Origin: Sclerotinia nivalis
Lineage: Eukaryota > Ascomycota > Leotiomycetes > Helotiales > Sclerotiniaceae
Direction of reading: 5' to 3'
Length of the DNA: 64,000 nucleotides
NCBI GenBank assembly: GCA_029531795.1
Contig: JAPEIS010000016.1
Coordinates: forward strand, 434,001-498,000
Numbering within the stretch: position 1 is the stretch's first letter; each line of letters begins with the position of its first letter. The position numbers were made by a program, and so were the translations under genes. Of this stretch, positions 11,301 through 21,242 are shown in pieces. A model generated the notes under the pieces. It was not told the origin of the DNA. It was given only the letters and a program-made list of their open reading frames with translations, and searched no databases.

Positions 11301-12529
11301 TTATACCCTTTATGAACTAGGTTGATTTTGTCTCCAGGAGGGATAATATGACTAGCCCAACCTCTAGTAGCTATTTTATTCGTACTAATTAAGGTTGTAG
11401 CTAATTTGGGTATATAATATACCCCTTGAATAATCACCTCTGAATTATTATTAATAATAATAGGAATATCGCCTATTCCTTCGATTGAGACGTTTTCACC
11501 ACTAGCTACAGTGATACAATGATTCTTTAATGGTTTATAATTAATAAACCATTCTTTATTAGGGCAATAATGTTCTGTGGCACCGGAATCTAATATGAAT
11601 TTATATTTCGAAATATTAGCTAAATTAGCTATTCCGATATTATGATTCACAGTCATTAACTGTTTGTTTGAAAGAGGGTTCTTTTTGCTCGAATCATTAT
11701 TCGAATTCGAATTTGAATTAGAATTAGATTGCTTATTATTAGCACCCTTATTATTCTTTAATTCAGGGTATTTAATGAAGCATTTTGATTCTAAATGACC
11801 CTTCTTTCGGCAATGACTACAATAAGGAGTTTTATTCTTATTTTTAAAGCTAGCCTTATTTGCATTGAAATCTGTATTAGATTTCATTCTAGCCTCTTCA
11901 GATATTAATTCAGAAAATAAATTATCTAAATCAATATTGTTGTCATTATTAGCTAGCTCCTTAGCTAATTCTTCGTATTTTCTAGAGGCAAAACCATCGA
12001 AAGAACTAGGTAGGCCTCTAAAAAGAAACCATGCTATAAAAGCCTTCGGAATTTCGTATTTCATTGATTTTAAATAGTTATACGATGATTGAATAGAATT
12101 AGTATAATCATCCATATCATCAGAACTATTATAATTGGATTCTATTAGTTTATTCAGATATCTCCCCATTAGTTCTAGTGAAGATTCTCCGAATATTTTA
12201 TTAATAGCTTCCCAGAGAGTTTTAGCCGTAGTTTTATCCTTAAATCTTTCGACTAATTCGAAGCTAATTATAGATTTAATAGCTCCTAAAGCTCTCTTTT
12301 CATTTCGAAGATATTCGGAAGCTTTTTCATTGAATTTAATAGCCAATTCTGGGGTATAAGGCTCTCCTTTATCATTTACATATAATGATTTATTTGGAGG
12401 CGTTTCGGATCCATCGATATAAGGCATAAAACCATTAATTTCGAGGTATAATTTAGCCTTATTTATCCATTCAATATAATTAGACCTCCCTTTTAAGGGT
12501 TCTCCTTTAAAAGTTATACCAGAAGCCAT
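8339..12529 (-). CDS. copia gag-pol polyprotein
   Basis: Single ORF of 1396 aa. Domains in order: gag-like N-terminus (~1-220); CCHC zinc knuckle CSHCRKKGHLESKC (237-250); aspartic protease active site DSGATEH (~314); GAG-pre-integrase HKRLGH with downstream CEPC (460-493); integrase DDE residues in LDIAGP (Asp522), LRLDNA (Asp585) and QNGIAE (Glu621); an acidic Glu/Ser linker (~755-815); reverse transcriptase with YVDD at 1081-1084; and RNase H with CDSDYGG near 1260. Protease-integrase-RT-RNase H is the Ty1/copia order. Gag and pol share one frame, so no frameshift signal is needed. Codons are strongly AT-biased yet there are no stops, which argues the element has not been hit by RIP since it landed. 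Confidence 0.95.
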   Translation of the reverse strand: MASGITFKGEPLKGRSNYIEWINKAKLYLEINGFMPYIDGSETPPNKSLYVNDKGEPYTPELAIKFNEKASEYLRNEKRALGAIKSIISFELVERFKDKTTAKTLWEAINKIFGESSLELMGRYLNKLIESNYNSSDDMDDYTNSIQSSYNYLKSMKYEIPKAFIAWFLFRGLPSSFDGFASRKYEELAKELANNDNNIDLDNLFSELISEEARMKSNTDFNANKASFKNKNKTPYCSHCRKKGHLESKCFIKYPELKNNKGANNKQSNSNSNSNSNNDSSKKNPLSNKQLMTVNHNIGIANLANISKYKFILDSGATEHYCPNKEWFINYKPLKNHCITVASGENVSIEGIGDIPIIINNNSEVIIQGVYYIPKLATTLISTNKIATRGWASHIIPPGDKINLVHKGYNIKTTAPWINNAYYLDFKINSKYIESINTNNSSEFEEEPELLANKIDLNLMHKRLGHINKDHLIKSLNIKSEDNISDLNTCEPCKFGKFHQIISREPSEIPPISNKFEKFSLDIAGPFRITGIKGEKYFLTFTEWATRAIWVYPIKFKSQAYDILIEFYNLIKTQFKINIKILRLDNALEFLSNKWSIFIKNHGIISEYISPYTHSQNGIAEVLNRYIIERLLCLIKEKDIPLFLWPYLIQAIAHIKNRTYNSSIKSSPFELIYNKKPNLDYIKILGSLTYILNNKEIRKGKMDFRARKGILVGFESSNNFLIYIPAIKRVISARDVDIQENLKYSDEYKNQDLNILEEESPDFEPINTISQEEENSTSIIVETPTPEREIVEISDESELSDVEIEENSFEKPEIRTSKRIRGLEPENKGFSYDHKGVSYYGLAFSGYFNSINKGVKLEIDDENSKNLQLAFDIRLNNNNKIIIKKPDHILTEPKSYKEAISSPEKEYWLKAMDYEINTLELNKTWDIINNPNNNKTLKTRWVYKIKDLGDFIEFKARFVAKGFEQLYGLDYIDTHASVVKSMAWKLLFVLALRNDWLIHKIDMVLAFAQGNIDTPLILTPPEGFNELNNKALKLNKALYGLKQSARIWYYTLKDILNKLDFNNLITEECIFINKNKNIILSIYVDDIAIIAPNQEIINEFISNLKKHFDLKDLGPIKDYLGIQIERKADCLKLHQSEYTKKILARFGMQDSHPVSTPMDPKIKLYYNKEKANNKDIKLYQEIIGSLLYLSLGTRLDIAFHVGRLASFSSNPSSIHLQAAKRILRYLRGTINKGTNYKRNNNPYIKGYCDSDYGGDVNTYKSTSGYVFTLAEGPISWKSKLQSVVAQSTSEAEFIAINIAAKEAIYIKKLLKELNLYKQDKFPLYTDNQAALALAKNPIFHERSKHIAIRFYYIRDIINSGDLDLIYISTNDQKADGLTKPLARIKLIEFLKQINLY

Positions 12530-13000
12530 TTTTAAGCTTTTATACGTAAGCTATATGGACTTTTAATCTAGTATAGTATTAATACTAATTTTGATGAATT
12601 TAGTATTAAAATTTGAATGGAATTCGATAGTGATTCGATTTAATATCGAAATTAGATCGATTTCGGTATAATAAACCAGCCACCTCTTAAATTAGATCTT
12701 TATTTTAAACTTTATAAAATAAAGCCTAAATAAGCTAGGGCACCTTGGTATGAAGAAATTGATATATCACCCGCTATGGGTAGCGTATAGCTTAAATATA
12801 TCGTCTAGGGACCTAATTTTATTCACTCAATTAGGTTTAGCTTTAGGGACGCAGGCCTTAGGGTTTATTTTAGTATATTTCGATAATAATTCAATATGAT
12901 ATTGATATTATATCGATATAGTGATATTCGACAGCTCAATAGCTATAATATTATAGCTTTGAATCGAGCTAGTACCCCTTTTTAAGCTAGTATTTGACTA

Positions 13001-13015
13001 GCCGGGCTCATAACC
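13001..13015 (-). promoter_or_regulatory. copia primer-binding site, half-tRNA(iMet) type
   Basis: Immediately inside the 5' LTR the element reads GGTTATGAGCCCGGC. Its complement contains GGGCTCATAACC, which matches the anticodon arm (CAT) of initiator tRNA-Met. Drosophila copia is known to prime from a half tRNA(iMet) cut in the anticodon loop. The same use is inferred here. Confidence 0.7.
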
Positions 13016-13547
13016 TCTCGTAGGAGGTTGATCGGATAATAATAAATAATATAATAATAATACTATAATATTATTTATTATAATAGTGGAAGACTTAGTC
13101 GTATTTAGCTTAGGAGTGATCGAATATATGAACAATAGAATATTGAAGTCAGAATTATATATATATTGAATATTGAATTTTTATCTGCTTATTTTTTTTT
13201 CGAAGAATTCTTTGAAGAAGATCTTCGTATTTATAGATTTTAATGAGATTCTACACTATTCTATGATTATAAATAAGATCGATTTAAATCGAATCTTATA
13301 GAATCATTTTATATAATAAAAGGAAATAATAACCAATAGTATTCAATCTGAGAATAAGAAAATTCTATATGCTTCCATTTCATTCTATTCCATTATAAAT
13401 CATTCTGATATGATATATGATCGAAATTTTATATAATAATAAAATTTAATAATATGAAATCATATTATTAATATATCACGTGATCATATAACTATTGGTT
13501 CGGTAAATATTATTAAGTGTTTTAATAACTTATTAGGAATTCTCACA
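13016..13547 (-). repeat. copia 5' LTR
   Basis: 532 bp, near-identical to 7769-8301. It is presumed to hold the element's promoter. The right outer edge is fixed by GAAAT at 13548-13552. Confidence 0.9.
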
Positions 13548-13552
13548 GAAAT

Positions 13553-15600
13553 GATTAATTTTTTCTAAAACGAGGGAATCATATTCTTCTCTGATTGAAT
13601 TATTGATTCTTTTGAGTTGAATGGGTTTTGGATATTTTCTTTGTGGAGTAGAAATCGCATTCTGATTCTCCTTTTCAGCAACCAGCTTCGATATAATTTG
13701 ATTGATTGGATGTGACCGGGAGATTTTTAATAATCTGAAAGCATATTGCTTTATTCCAGTATTTAATTTGACTTCTGGAGGGCAAAAAGCTGCTTTTATT
13801 TCCATTAGTTTGATAGGTAAGGTTTTGAAGACCCCTAGAATCTTGCGAAGAGCTAGGTTCTGAATTGATTGAAGAGTTTTCTTGAATTGAATTTGACTTT
13901 TCCACCAAATGATAGAACCGTAATCGGCTATACTGGTCACGCAAACCATATATAATTGTCTCATAGCTTTGGAACTAAATCCTTTCTCAGTATTAGCTAA
14001 CCTAGCTATTCGATAGAACAAGGCTTTGGCTTGAATAACTCTAATTGTAACGTGTTGCTTAAAGCTAAGGCCAGAATCGAACCATACACCCAACCATCTG
14101 ATTAGTATCGAAGGTTGAACAATCTCGAGATTGGGTAGCTTAATCGGAGCGTCTTTTGTGTATTTGAATGTGGAGAAATACATTAGCTTTGTTTTTGCTA
14201 AATCGAATTGGATGGCGTTTTTCTCATCAAGAGTATAGATATTTGTAGCTGCTTTTTCAAGAATAAGAATATTCTTTTTCCAGCTAATAAAGTGAGTGAT
14301 CAAGGCTATATCATCAATATATGAAAGAAATCCAACTGAGTTCGATTGAAAGAGATCTCGAATATAGATTAAGAAGAGGATTGATGATATAGAACTTCCT
14401 TGGGGGATTCCAGTATTGATTGGTTTGAACGACTCTGTTTGAGCATCGAATGCGAATTTGAGTAGTCTTTCTTTCAGAAATAATGAGATCTAAGCTATAA
14501 GACTAATTGGAAGATATAATTTCTTGTAGATATCTAAAAGTCGGTTTTTGGATACATAATCGAAAACTCCTTTAATATTCAAAAAGAGAGTTAAGGTTTT
14601 TTTTTGGATCCTTGAGTTTCTTTCGATTTCTGTAGTAAGTAGAAGAACTGTATTAATTGCTGATTTCTTTTGTTTGCCATTTATTTGAGAGTGATGAAAC
14701 AATTTCGTCGTTTTAATTAGATAACTAAATCTTTGAACTAGGATTCTTTCGTTTATCTTGTTTAAACAGTTGAGAAGAACAATAACTCTGTATACTTTTG
14801 GAATAGAATAGTCTGGTTTTGAAAGTTTCTTGAGTATAGCTCCTATAGCTTGTTTTCAATAAGAAAAGTGATATCCGAGATTGATTAAATTGCTGAAGAA
14901 AGTGAAGAAAGTTGTAGGGATTGCTTTGTAAGCTTGGATAATGATTTCCTGAGTAATTCTGTTTGGATTAGGAGTCTTTCCTTTTATCTTGGTTGAACAA
15001 ACATTAAAAAGTTCACTTTCGGTGAGTTTGGGCCAATCCCATTTGTTCGATTGTTTGTACCCTTCTTATATGGATGCTGGGGTAATTGGGGGAGGAAAGA
15101 ACAAGGTTGATTTGAATGCCGAACATTTTCCTTCGAATGAGCTTTCGAGTTGAGAAAAACTGGAACGGATATTCGGGATCCTTTCAGTTTGAAGATCTTT
15201 TGTGTAGGACATTGCTTTGAAAATCGTTTGAATATCCTCCTTTTCAAGAAATTCATTCCAATGATTCTTTTTAGCTGTTTTGATAACTTGAAAGTAATGA
15301 TTTCTTACCGATTGATAGATCTTTTTGAACATATCGTTCTCGGAATATTGTTTGGAAGTATCGTAAGCCAACGCGAAACATTTCCGAAGGGCTTTCAACT
15401 CAGTGGACTACCAAGGCTTCGCTTTCTTGATTGTTTTGAGTTTCGGAATACTGGCTTTCGCTGATCTAATGATGATTTGAGTGAATTCTTTAGCAGCTTC
15501 GTTGAATGTTTTTACTAGTTGGCTTTGATCATTTAGAGCATCAAGGGAATCGGATTCTAGAGTAGAAAGATCGAGGTAATCCTTGGAATTCAGGATTATG
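13553..15600 (-). pseudogene. LINE reverse transcriptase (broken)
   Basis: Minus-strand RT of the LINE. Seen: the palm motif PQGSSISSILF (~14400), the catalytic YIDD (~14325), and the thumb and connection down to 13553, where the frame meets the copia insertion. In-frame stops include TAG at 14490-14492, in a position where related elements have Trp (TGG to TAG is a RIP-type change). Linker sequence upstream (ORF 15066-15398) ends in a stop. The element cannot make a full-length protein from this copy. Confidence 0.75.
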
Positions 15601-16400
15601 GATATCGAAATTTCTGTTTTGAGTATTGAGATGAATTTATCTCAATCTGTTTGCTTTGTATTGTATCTTGACAACGGGACTTGTTGTATAGAAGGCGATA
15701 TACTTTTTACTTCGAATATAACCCCTAAATGATCTGATCCAAGATCAGGGAGAACTTGCCAATCAAGTATATTAAATGATATAGCTTCCGTAGCTAAAGT
15801 GAGATCTAGCACATTTGGATTTGTTATATTCGTTCGATAAAATGTGCTAATACCTGGTTCATTTATAATTGTAAGGTTATGATCTTCAAACCATTCAGCT
15901 AATTAATCAGTGTTTGAACTTTTGTTCGAAAAAGGGTCTCACCATGGGTGATGGGAATTGAAATCTCTGACAAGGATGGTATAATGAGAAAGAGAAGTAT
16001 TGAAAAGGCATTGTTCAATGGTATGTCCTTTTTCTTTCGCTTGATCGGCTTCGTTGTAGATATTTAGGAGTTGGATTGTGTGATTTCTTTCTGAAATATC
16101 GATAATTTGTATATCAGGGTCTTTTGGGGAATCGGGAGCTAAAGCGACTAATGGCTTGAAGCTTTTCGAGATATAAGTTAAGGTACGGGGACGGAGGTTT
16201 GAAGGGTAGTTTGGGAAGAGTTGAGTAAAACTGGAATGTGCAATCGATCTAGTAGACGAGTAATCTTTCTCAGGATTTGAGAGGATCTATAGTTCTTGAA
16301 TGAGTATCAGATCGATATTAAGTTCCAAGGCCAATTGAAGAGCACTCTCGGTAGCTTGAGGACTCTTATTTAATTTAATTTGAAAGATGCGAATATCGTT
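15601..16400 (-). pseudogene. LINE apurinic-type endonuclease domain (broken)
   Basis: Translation of the minus strand in this interval gives endonuclease/exonuclease/phosphatase-fold signatures: a Leu/Ile-rich start with IQEL (~16290), a DFNSHHPWWD block (~15940), and a GSDHLG block (~15740) with the catalytic His. At least three in-frame stops interrupt it. The position upstream of the RT and downstream of ORF1 is the standard order. Confidence 0.65.
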
Positions 16401-16408
16401 GTATAACA

Positions 16409-18982
16409 TTAATTAGGTTTCTTCGTAGTTGCTTGGTATATTTCACAGATTTTCGAGTTTGCTTTATGCTCTCCTTGACAATTGGCGCATTTAATTACAA
16501 GATGTTGGCATGGTTTGCCTTTTGTTTGGCAGACCATACAGAAGTGATCGGCTGTAGAGTGTTTGTTGCTACAGAGCCCGCAAGCAGGGGGTTTTCTGCA
16601 ATGTGAAGGAGGGCGAAGACTCAACACCTGTATATGGTGCCCTCTACAAACCTTCAGCTCTCTATTGAGAGTCTGTAGAGTTAAGATTGAGTCATTTGAT
16701 GGAATCGGATACATTGGAAGAGAGAGAGAGGGTTTCCCGATTACGATATTCATGATGGAAGGGTTATTACGATTTTACAGTATCAATATCTTCGAAAGGA
16801 TGAACGAACATCAATCCAAAATACGGATGATGACTACAGAAGCCCTGGTTAGATTCAACATCTGCTATCGATTATTACTTCAATACGAGGTATGATACGT
16901 TTAGTAAGTCCTTTCTATTCTAGAAGGGTCTTTTCGATACAGAATTTGCTATTGTTTTATTCGCATTTTATATATTTTTTCGATAATCGATTATCGAAAA
17001 TACATTCATTTTAACACTACGATTATCATGAAACAGAGAATACCATCATTTATCAATTAATGTTATGCTCTGGGCATCGATACGATATTACGCCTTTTTC
17101 TCGATTTTACAAAAATATTTTTTGTGTGTATATAGATAGGGTTAGGGTTACACCCTATTATCATTACATTCAAACGATCGATATTCCATTCGGCGGTTTC
17201 GATTATTTATATTCAAACAAAGCTGAAGATTATCATATCTAGGAAGGTATACAAAGGAGCTAATGAATAAATTCGAGTTGAAAAGAATGATATTTTTCAA
17301 TTGCTTTTCATTAGTATAAGGACCCTTTTGCTATGCTAAAGATAATCTTGATGGAGATAACTCTTGATCTTTGTAGGAAGTCGATATCGGAATAGCAGAT
17401 TGGGTCGAAAAAGAAGATTATATTAGTGGGATGTTTTAATTAGCAAGGGGTAAAAGAAAAACGAGGAAGGAAAGGTCTTAAAGGATGAAGATATCGGGCT
17501 TTGTTCTCCAGTATTAGTTTTCACTTACTCTCAATCAATATTTCAAAGGTTGAAAAGAAATCTAAACTATACAAACTGTATATTAGCTAGCATACAACTC
17601 CCCATAGCATCAACTAGGAGCTCATAGAGCCCCTAGCCGTCCTAGATAGTCTTAGACTCAGTGTAGACGTTAAATCAATCAATCAATCAATCAATCAATC
17701 TGCAATGTGATTCTTGATAGCCAGATCCTTGGCATTTTTGACATTGAGAGCTTGGAGAAGAGGAGTAGAATTTTTCTACTTTTACACTGATTCCTACGAT
17801 ATATAATCTTTTTCGGATAGCCAACTCAGTTTTTCTTTCGGTAGCAAAAGCAATAACTATTGTTCCTTCTTTTTGAATCGATCGTTTAATTACCGAAGTA
17901 AGCTAATAAGGAGTTCCTATTAAGGAAAGACCAGTATTGAAGGTCTTGATCTCATCTTTGATAAGATCTATGCCTTTAGGCCCTGAGAATTCCTTTATGG
18001 GGATTTTGTGAATAATCATTTTGTATTAGGTTTGATCCTTTTGAATCCTTTCGAATTTTAAGAATTGGTTTCAAATTGATGTTTTTTCTAGAAGGAATTG
18101 AGAGGTAAATGGATCATTAGTAGTTATAATGATATTGTTATTAACGGAAATAGTAATAGCTGAGATAACGGAACCTTTGATTCCGGTTTTCATGAATGCT
18201 TTGTTCATTTGGTTTCTTACTATAAAAGGAGAAAAGGAATCTGGATTGGGAATAAGGGGATTGATAAGGATTAAATGTTTGTTTGAATTATCTTCCTTCT
18301 TTTGTGATTTTTCCGGAGGATTTTGTTTATTGGTTTTGCCTTTGGAGACGATATTCCATTCGTTGGCTTTTATAGTTGAAGTATAGTTAGTATTGTTGGG
18401 TGCAGAAGGTTTTTTCCCAATAATGAGAGGAGTAGATTGATTAGAGAGATCGGTTAAGTGGTTTGCTTGTGTTTCGATTTTTCTGGTGGCGGTTTCGAGA
18501 TGGTTGATTTGAGAAGTAATGATATTGGAAGCCTTCGAAAGTTTCCCTTTTTCAAGGTATTCTTTGAAGATTTCGATTAGATCTAGGACCTTAGATTGTT
18601 CTTCGAAGGATTTCTCTAATGATGCTGTTAGAACTAGAAGATCTTTAGCTCCTTCAATCGCTTGTTTAGCGGATGATGGCTTGATTCCGGAATTGATTGA
18701 TTGTCGGTGTCGTTTGTTATTAATTTTGAAGGGGATAGATTTGTCAGGGGATCGGAAGGGATCATTTGAATTGAGAATATCTAGCTGCCTTTGCGAATTG
18801 AAGGATTGGGCTGGGGTGGGACTCAAGAGATTGGGTGATTTTTGTATTGTGAAGGGGTTTCTGGATAAGGGGATTGGATCCATGATGGAGGGGCTGGATG
18901 TTGGAGAGCCTAGCATCATTATTACTCGTGGGGGAGTAGGTTCAGGAGATGATCCAAAGGATCCTTCCATCGAAGAGTCCAT
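16409..18982 (-). pseudogene. LINE ORF1 (gag-like) with zinc knuckles, split by element B
   Basis: The N-terminal part is open from 18982 to 18071 (303 aa; Ser/Pro-rich start, then a Lys/Glu-rich helical region). Stops follow, then a CQKCQGSGYQESHC knuckle at about 17745-17705. Element B inserts right after it. Beyond B the frame resumes with CGLCSNKHSTADHFC and CANCQGEHKANSKIC knuckles and ends at 16409. Three CX2CX4HX4-type knuckles are typical of nucleic-acid-binding ORF1 of Tad/I LINEs. Confidence 0.75.
16607..17698 (+). mobile_element. non-autonomous LINE-mobilised element, copy B (nested in LINE ORF1)
   Basis: Plus orientation, about 1092 bp. It starts AGGAGGGCGAAGACTC and ends in (TCAA)n. 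Target duplication TCTGCAATGTGA lies at 16595-16606 and 17699-17710 (the first TC is ambiguous with the tail). It splits the LINE zinc-knuckle region. It aligns end to end with copy A as its reverse complement, with differences that are mostly transitions (for example TACGTGG versus TATATGG). Confidence 0.85.
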
Positions 18983-19080
18983 TATTAGACTTGATAAATC
19001 TATCAGAACCTTATACGCTCAATAAGAAGAAGAGTTGAGGGAAGTTGGAAAGAGTTTTTACGCGAATTTTCGTGTAAGTT

Positions 19081-20184
19081 TCGTGTTTTGAGCGGCGACG
19101 ACAGTATCACAACAACTACTGGGCCGATTCACTTGGGAACAATTGGAATGGATTTTGGGAGTATTTCTTTATTAAATAAAGGGAAGAACTGGTCGTATTT
19201 CGAAGAAATTTTATTCTTCGAAATTTGTTGTGTGTTCGTGATTGATTGTTTTCTATTGCGTAGGAAGTTGGTTGTTTTCTATTGAAGAGTAAATGGACTA
19301 TTTTCTATTATGAGGGCCTAAATAACGGTTATCTTTATCATGGAGGGAATTGATTATTTTCTATCGGAAGGAGAACGCTATTTGCAACGGCCAAGACCTA
19401 ATCATGGAGCTATAAAATAACCCTCTGTTATTTCTTCATACTACATATTTATATCAATTGCGTCCCATACTACATCTCACCCCACGAATTTCTCTTTACA
19501 TGAGAAATGCACAGTGACAACAACGTTACATCCACACTCCGCAACGCGACAACATAACTCGCATCCGGCTCATATTCGTGATTTTCAAATCTTTGACCTG
19601 TCAACGAGATTCCCATCCCCCTATTTTCAATAGTAGGGCTGTTCTGAGATACTAAGATCTTGCATCTCTAACCCTGTCGTGAAAAGTTATAATAGCAGGC
19701 ATATGCATACATTAGCAAGTTAATTAGTGTTATTTTTAGCTCCAGCGGCCAATAAATGTGCCCTTATAGTGATTGAATAATGAGAATATGAAGGAAGAGC
19801 TATTCAGGGAGTTTATTGGTTTATAACAACTTTTATCAGGGTTTCGAAGTGCATGTTTAGTCGCATCAAATGCGTGAAGTCACGGTAGTGATGAGTTCAG
19901 TGGAAGACTGTTTAGACAATCTCTCGCACCATTCGGGTCTAATTGAAACATTTTGGCCCTCACAATGATGAGGGGATAGCTTGACAATGGAAAAGATTAT
20001 GTCTTCAAATATCTCTGACAATCCATTCAACACATGAAACGAAGTCGATTATCGGGACTTTTCAACTATTGAATTGCCACCTCCCATATCGAAGCATTAA
20101 AGAATCCATTGAGAGAAATCGCAAAAACGAGAATAAAAACAAAAGACAAACAAAATCTGCGCCGGGCAGTCGAACGCCTTCTAT
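19081..20184. other. non-coding; possible LINE 5' leader with imperfect repeats
   Basis: No gene is seen. Between about 19236 and 19365 the block TTG-TTTTCTATTG or a variant recurs four times at 25-60 bp spacing. The repeats may belong to the LINE 5' region or to its insertion site. The rest is unique AT-rich DNA. Confidence 0.4.
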
Positions 20185-20577
20185 TTACCTCAAAAAGCGG
20201 GTTCTCACCCCATTATCCATCAGATCAGCCAAGTCGAGCCACCTGCTTTGAAGTGGATAGTCCCATGCTCTTTTGGCTTTGAGTGAGCACAAGAGTGCTT
20301 TTCCACTCTCAATTGCTTTATTCCAAGCTTCATGCTTGACTGGTACCCGTTTAGATATTCGATCGAAGGTATCATAACTACCTTGATTACTGATGGGACT
20401 CGAGCGCTCAAAAACTCTCTTGCCACCAGTTTGAACGGTGCGTGACTTTCGAAAGTCAGTGTCGCTAAGGAATAGAGCTACGATCAGGGAAATAGCGCAG
20501 AGAACTATTGTTCGGCGTAGTCGTGGCGAGTAGATATTATAGGTGGATATGTGAAATGCCATTCCTGGAGGCCTCAA
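20185..20577 (-). CDS. hypothetical membrane-anchored protein, possibly truncated
   Basis: 130 aa. The N-terminal segment is followed by one hydrophobic helix (~25-43, TIVLCAISLIVALFL). A polar part ends in a GKALLCSLKA...SRWLDLADL segment that looks conserved-protein-like in composition. The frame stops soon afterwards. A GTGAGA donor-like site at about 20210 suggests it could have continued in another exon that I cannot place. Two more minus-strand ORFs upstream (20574-20777, 20823-21242) overlap or adjoin it and may be parts of the same degraded locus. No family is recognised. Confidence 0.3.
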   Translation of the reverse strand: MRPPGMAFHISTYNIYSPRLRRTIVLCAISLIVALFLSDTDFRKSRTVQTGGKRVFERSSPISNQGSYDTFDRISKRVPVKHEAWNKAIESGKALLCSLKAKRAWDYPLQSRWLDLADLMDNGVRTRFLR

Positions 20578-20822
20578 GTAGATACTCCATCACATATTCC
20601 ATTTCGCCTTTCTCTCGATAAATCGTTTCCTGGAACTCGAGGTATTTTAATTAACGCTCCTTGGTCTCTTTCGACGACTGAGAACTCAAGGTTATATTGC
20701 TTTGTGACTCGATGTTGATTTGAAGCGAGAAGAACACGCTGCGACTCAACCCAGGAGGGAGGAACCGAATTCTTCACTTCGTAAGAAGGACCAGCCGATT
20801 GCGAATCATAGTCAGTAGGAAT

Positions 20823-21242
20823 TTAATGACGAAATCTCATATGTGGCTGAAGTAAATGACTTGGTTTGAGAGTATGGACACGATCTAGGTGCGATTGTAA
20901 GAAGCAATAAATCAAATGCTTAATGTTGCTTGAGGCGCAGACGAGATGAAGAAGAACAGTGAAAAGATCCAATTTCGTCCGTAGATCATCATGCGTATCT
21001 TCCACCTTAGAGGTTAAATGCATTTCAAGGGACCGGTTCTCCTCAAAGACGGTCTTCGTTTGTTCTAGCAAGCTATTAATAGTCGAAGATATAGTTCGAA
21101 CCGCGATATTGTGGACGATCTCCTCGCAACAGCTGGGGATGCATACAATAGAGCTTGCAAAGCAGGAAAATCCGGTAACACTGAAATAATATCCAATAAG
21201 ATCGTGGCCGGGACAATTGAAAATGGATCCATCGTGAATCAA
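20823..21242 (-). CDS. hypothetical ORF, weak
   Basis: 139 aa minus-strand ORF. The middle part (SSTINSLLEQTKTVFEEN) looks helical or coiled-coil-like, and the ends are Cys/Ser-rich. No domain, signal peptide or good splice context is recognised. It may be part of a broken gene together with 20185-20777. Confidence 0.2.
   Translation of the reverse strand: MIHDGSIFNCPGHDLIGYYFSVTGFSCFASSIVCIPSCCEEIVHNIAVRTISSTINSLLEQTKTVFEENRSLEMHLTSKVEDTHDDLRTKLDLFTVLLHLVCASSNIKHLIYCFLQSHLDRVHTLKPSHLLQPHMRFRH

Larger units (their letters stand above)
7769..13547 (-). mobile_element. Ty1/copia LTR retrotransposon, apparently intact
   Basis: 5.78 kb element on the minus strand, inserted in the LINE between its reverse transcriptase and RNase H. 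It has LTRs of 533 bp (7769-8301) and 532 bp (13016-13547) and a 5 bp target duplication GAAAT at 7764-7768 and 13548-13552. One uninterrupted 1396-codon gag-pol ORF fills the interior. The LTRs differ, as far as I can see, only in the length of one T-run, so the insertion is young compared with the decayed LINE around it. The LTR termini read TGTGAGA...TACGAGA in element orientation, so the 3' terminus is not the usual CA. Confidence 0.93.
6376..19080 (-). mobile_element. decayed Tad1/I-type LINE, carrying two nested insertions
   Basis: A minus-strand non-LTR retrotransposon, about 5.8 kb once the copia element (7769-13547) and small element B (16607-17698) are removed. The order from its 5' end is ORF1 with zinc knuckles (18982 to 16409), AP-type endonuclease (~16390 to 15600), reverse transcriptase (~15400 to 13553), RNase H and terminal CCHC-like region (7763 to 6777), then a 3' UTR ending in a (TCAA)n tail near 6376. 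RNase H plus an APE endonuclease fits the Tad1/I group common in fungi. Stops and frame breaks occur throughout. The 5' boundary is uncertain (near 19.08 kb, possibly to ~19.38 kb), and I found no matching target duplication. Confidence 0.8.

Noticed and set aside
20185..21242. Possible single multi-exon gene joining three minus-strand ORFs
   Set aside because: I could not find donor/acceptor pairs that keep frame, nor a recognisable domain, so they are left as weak separate entries.
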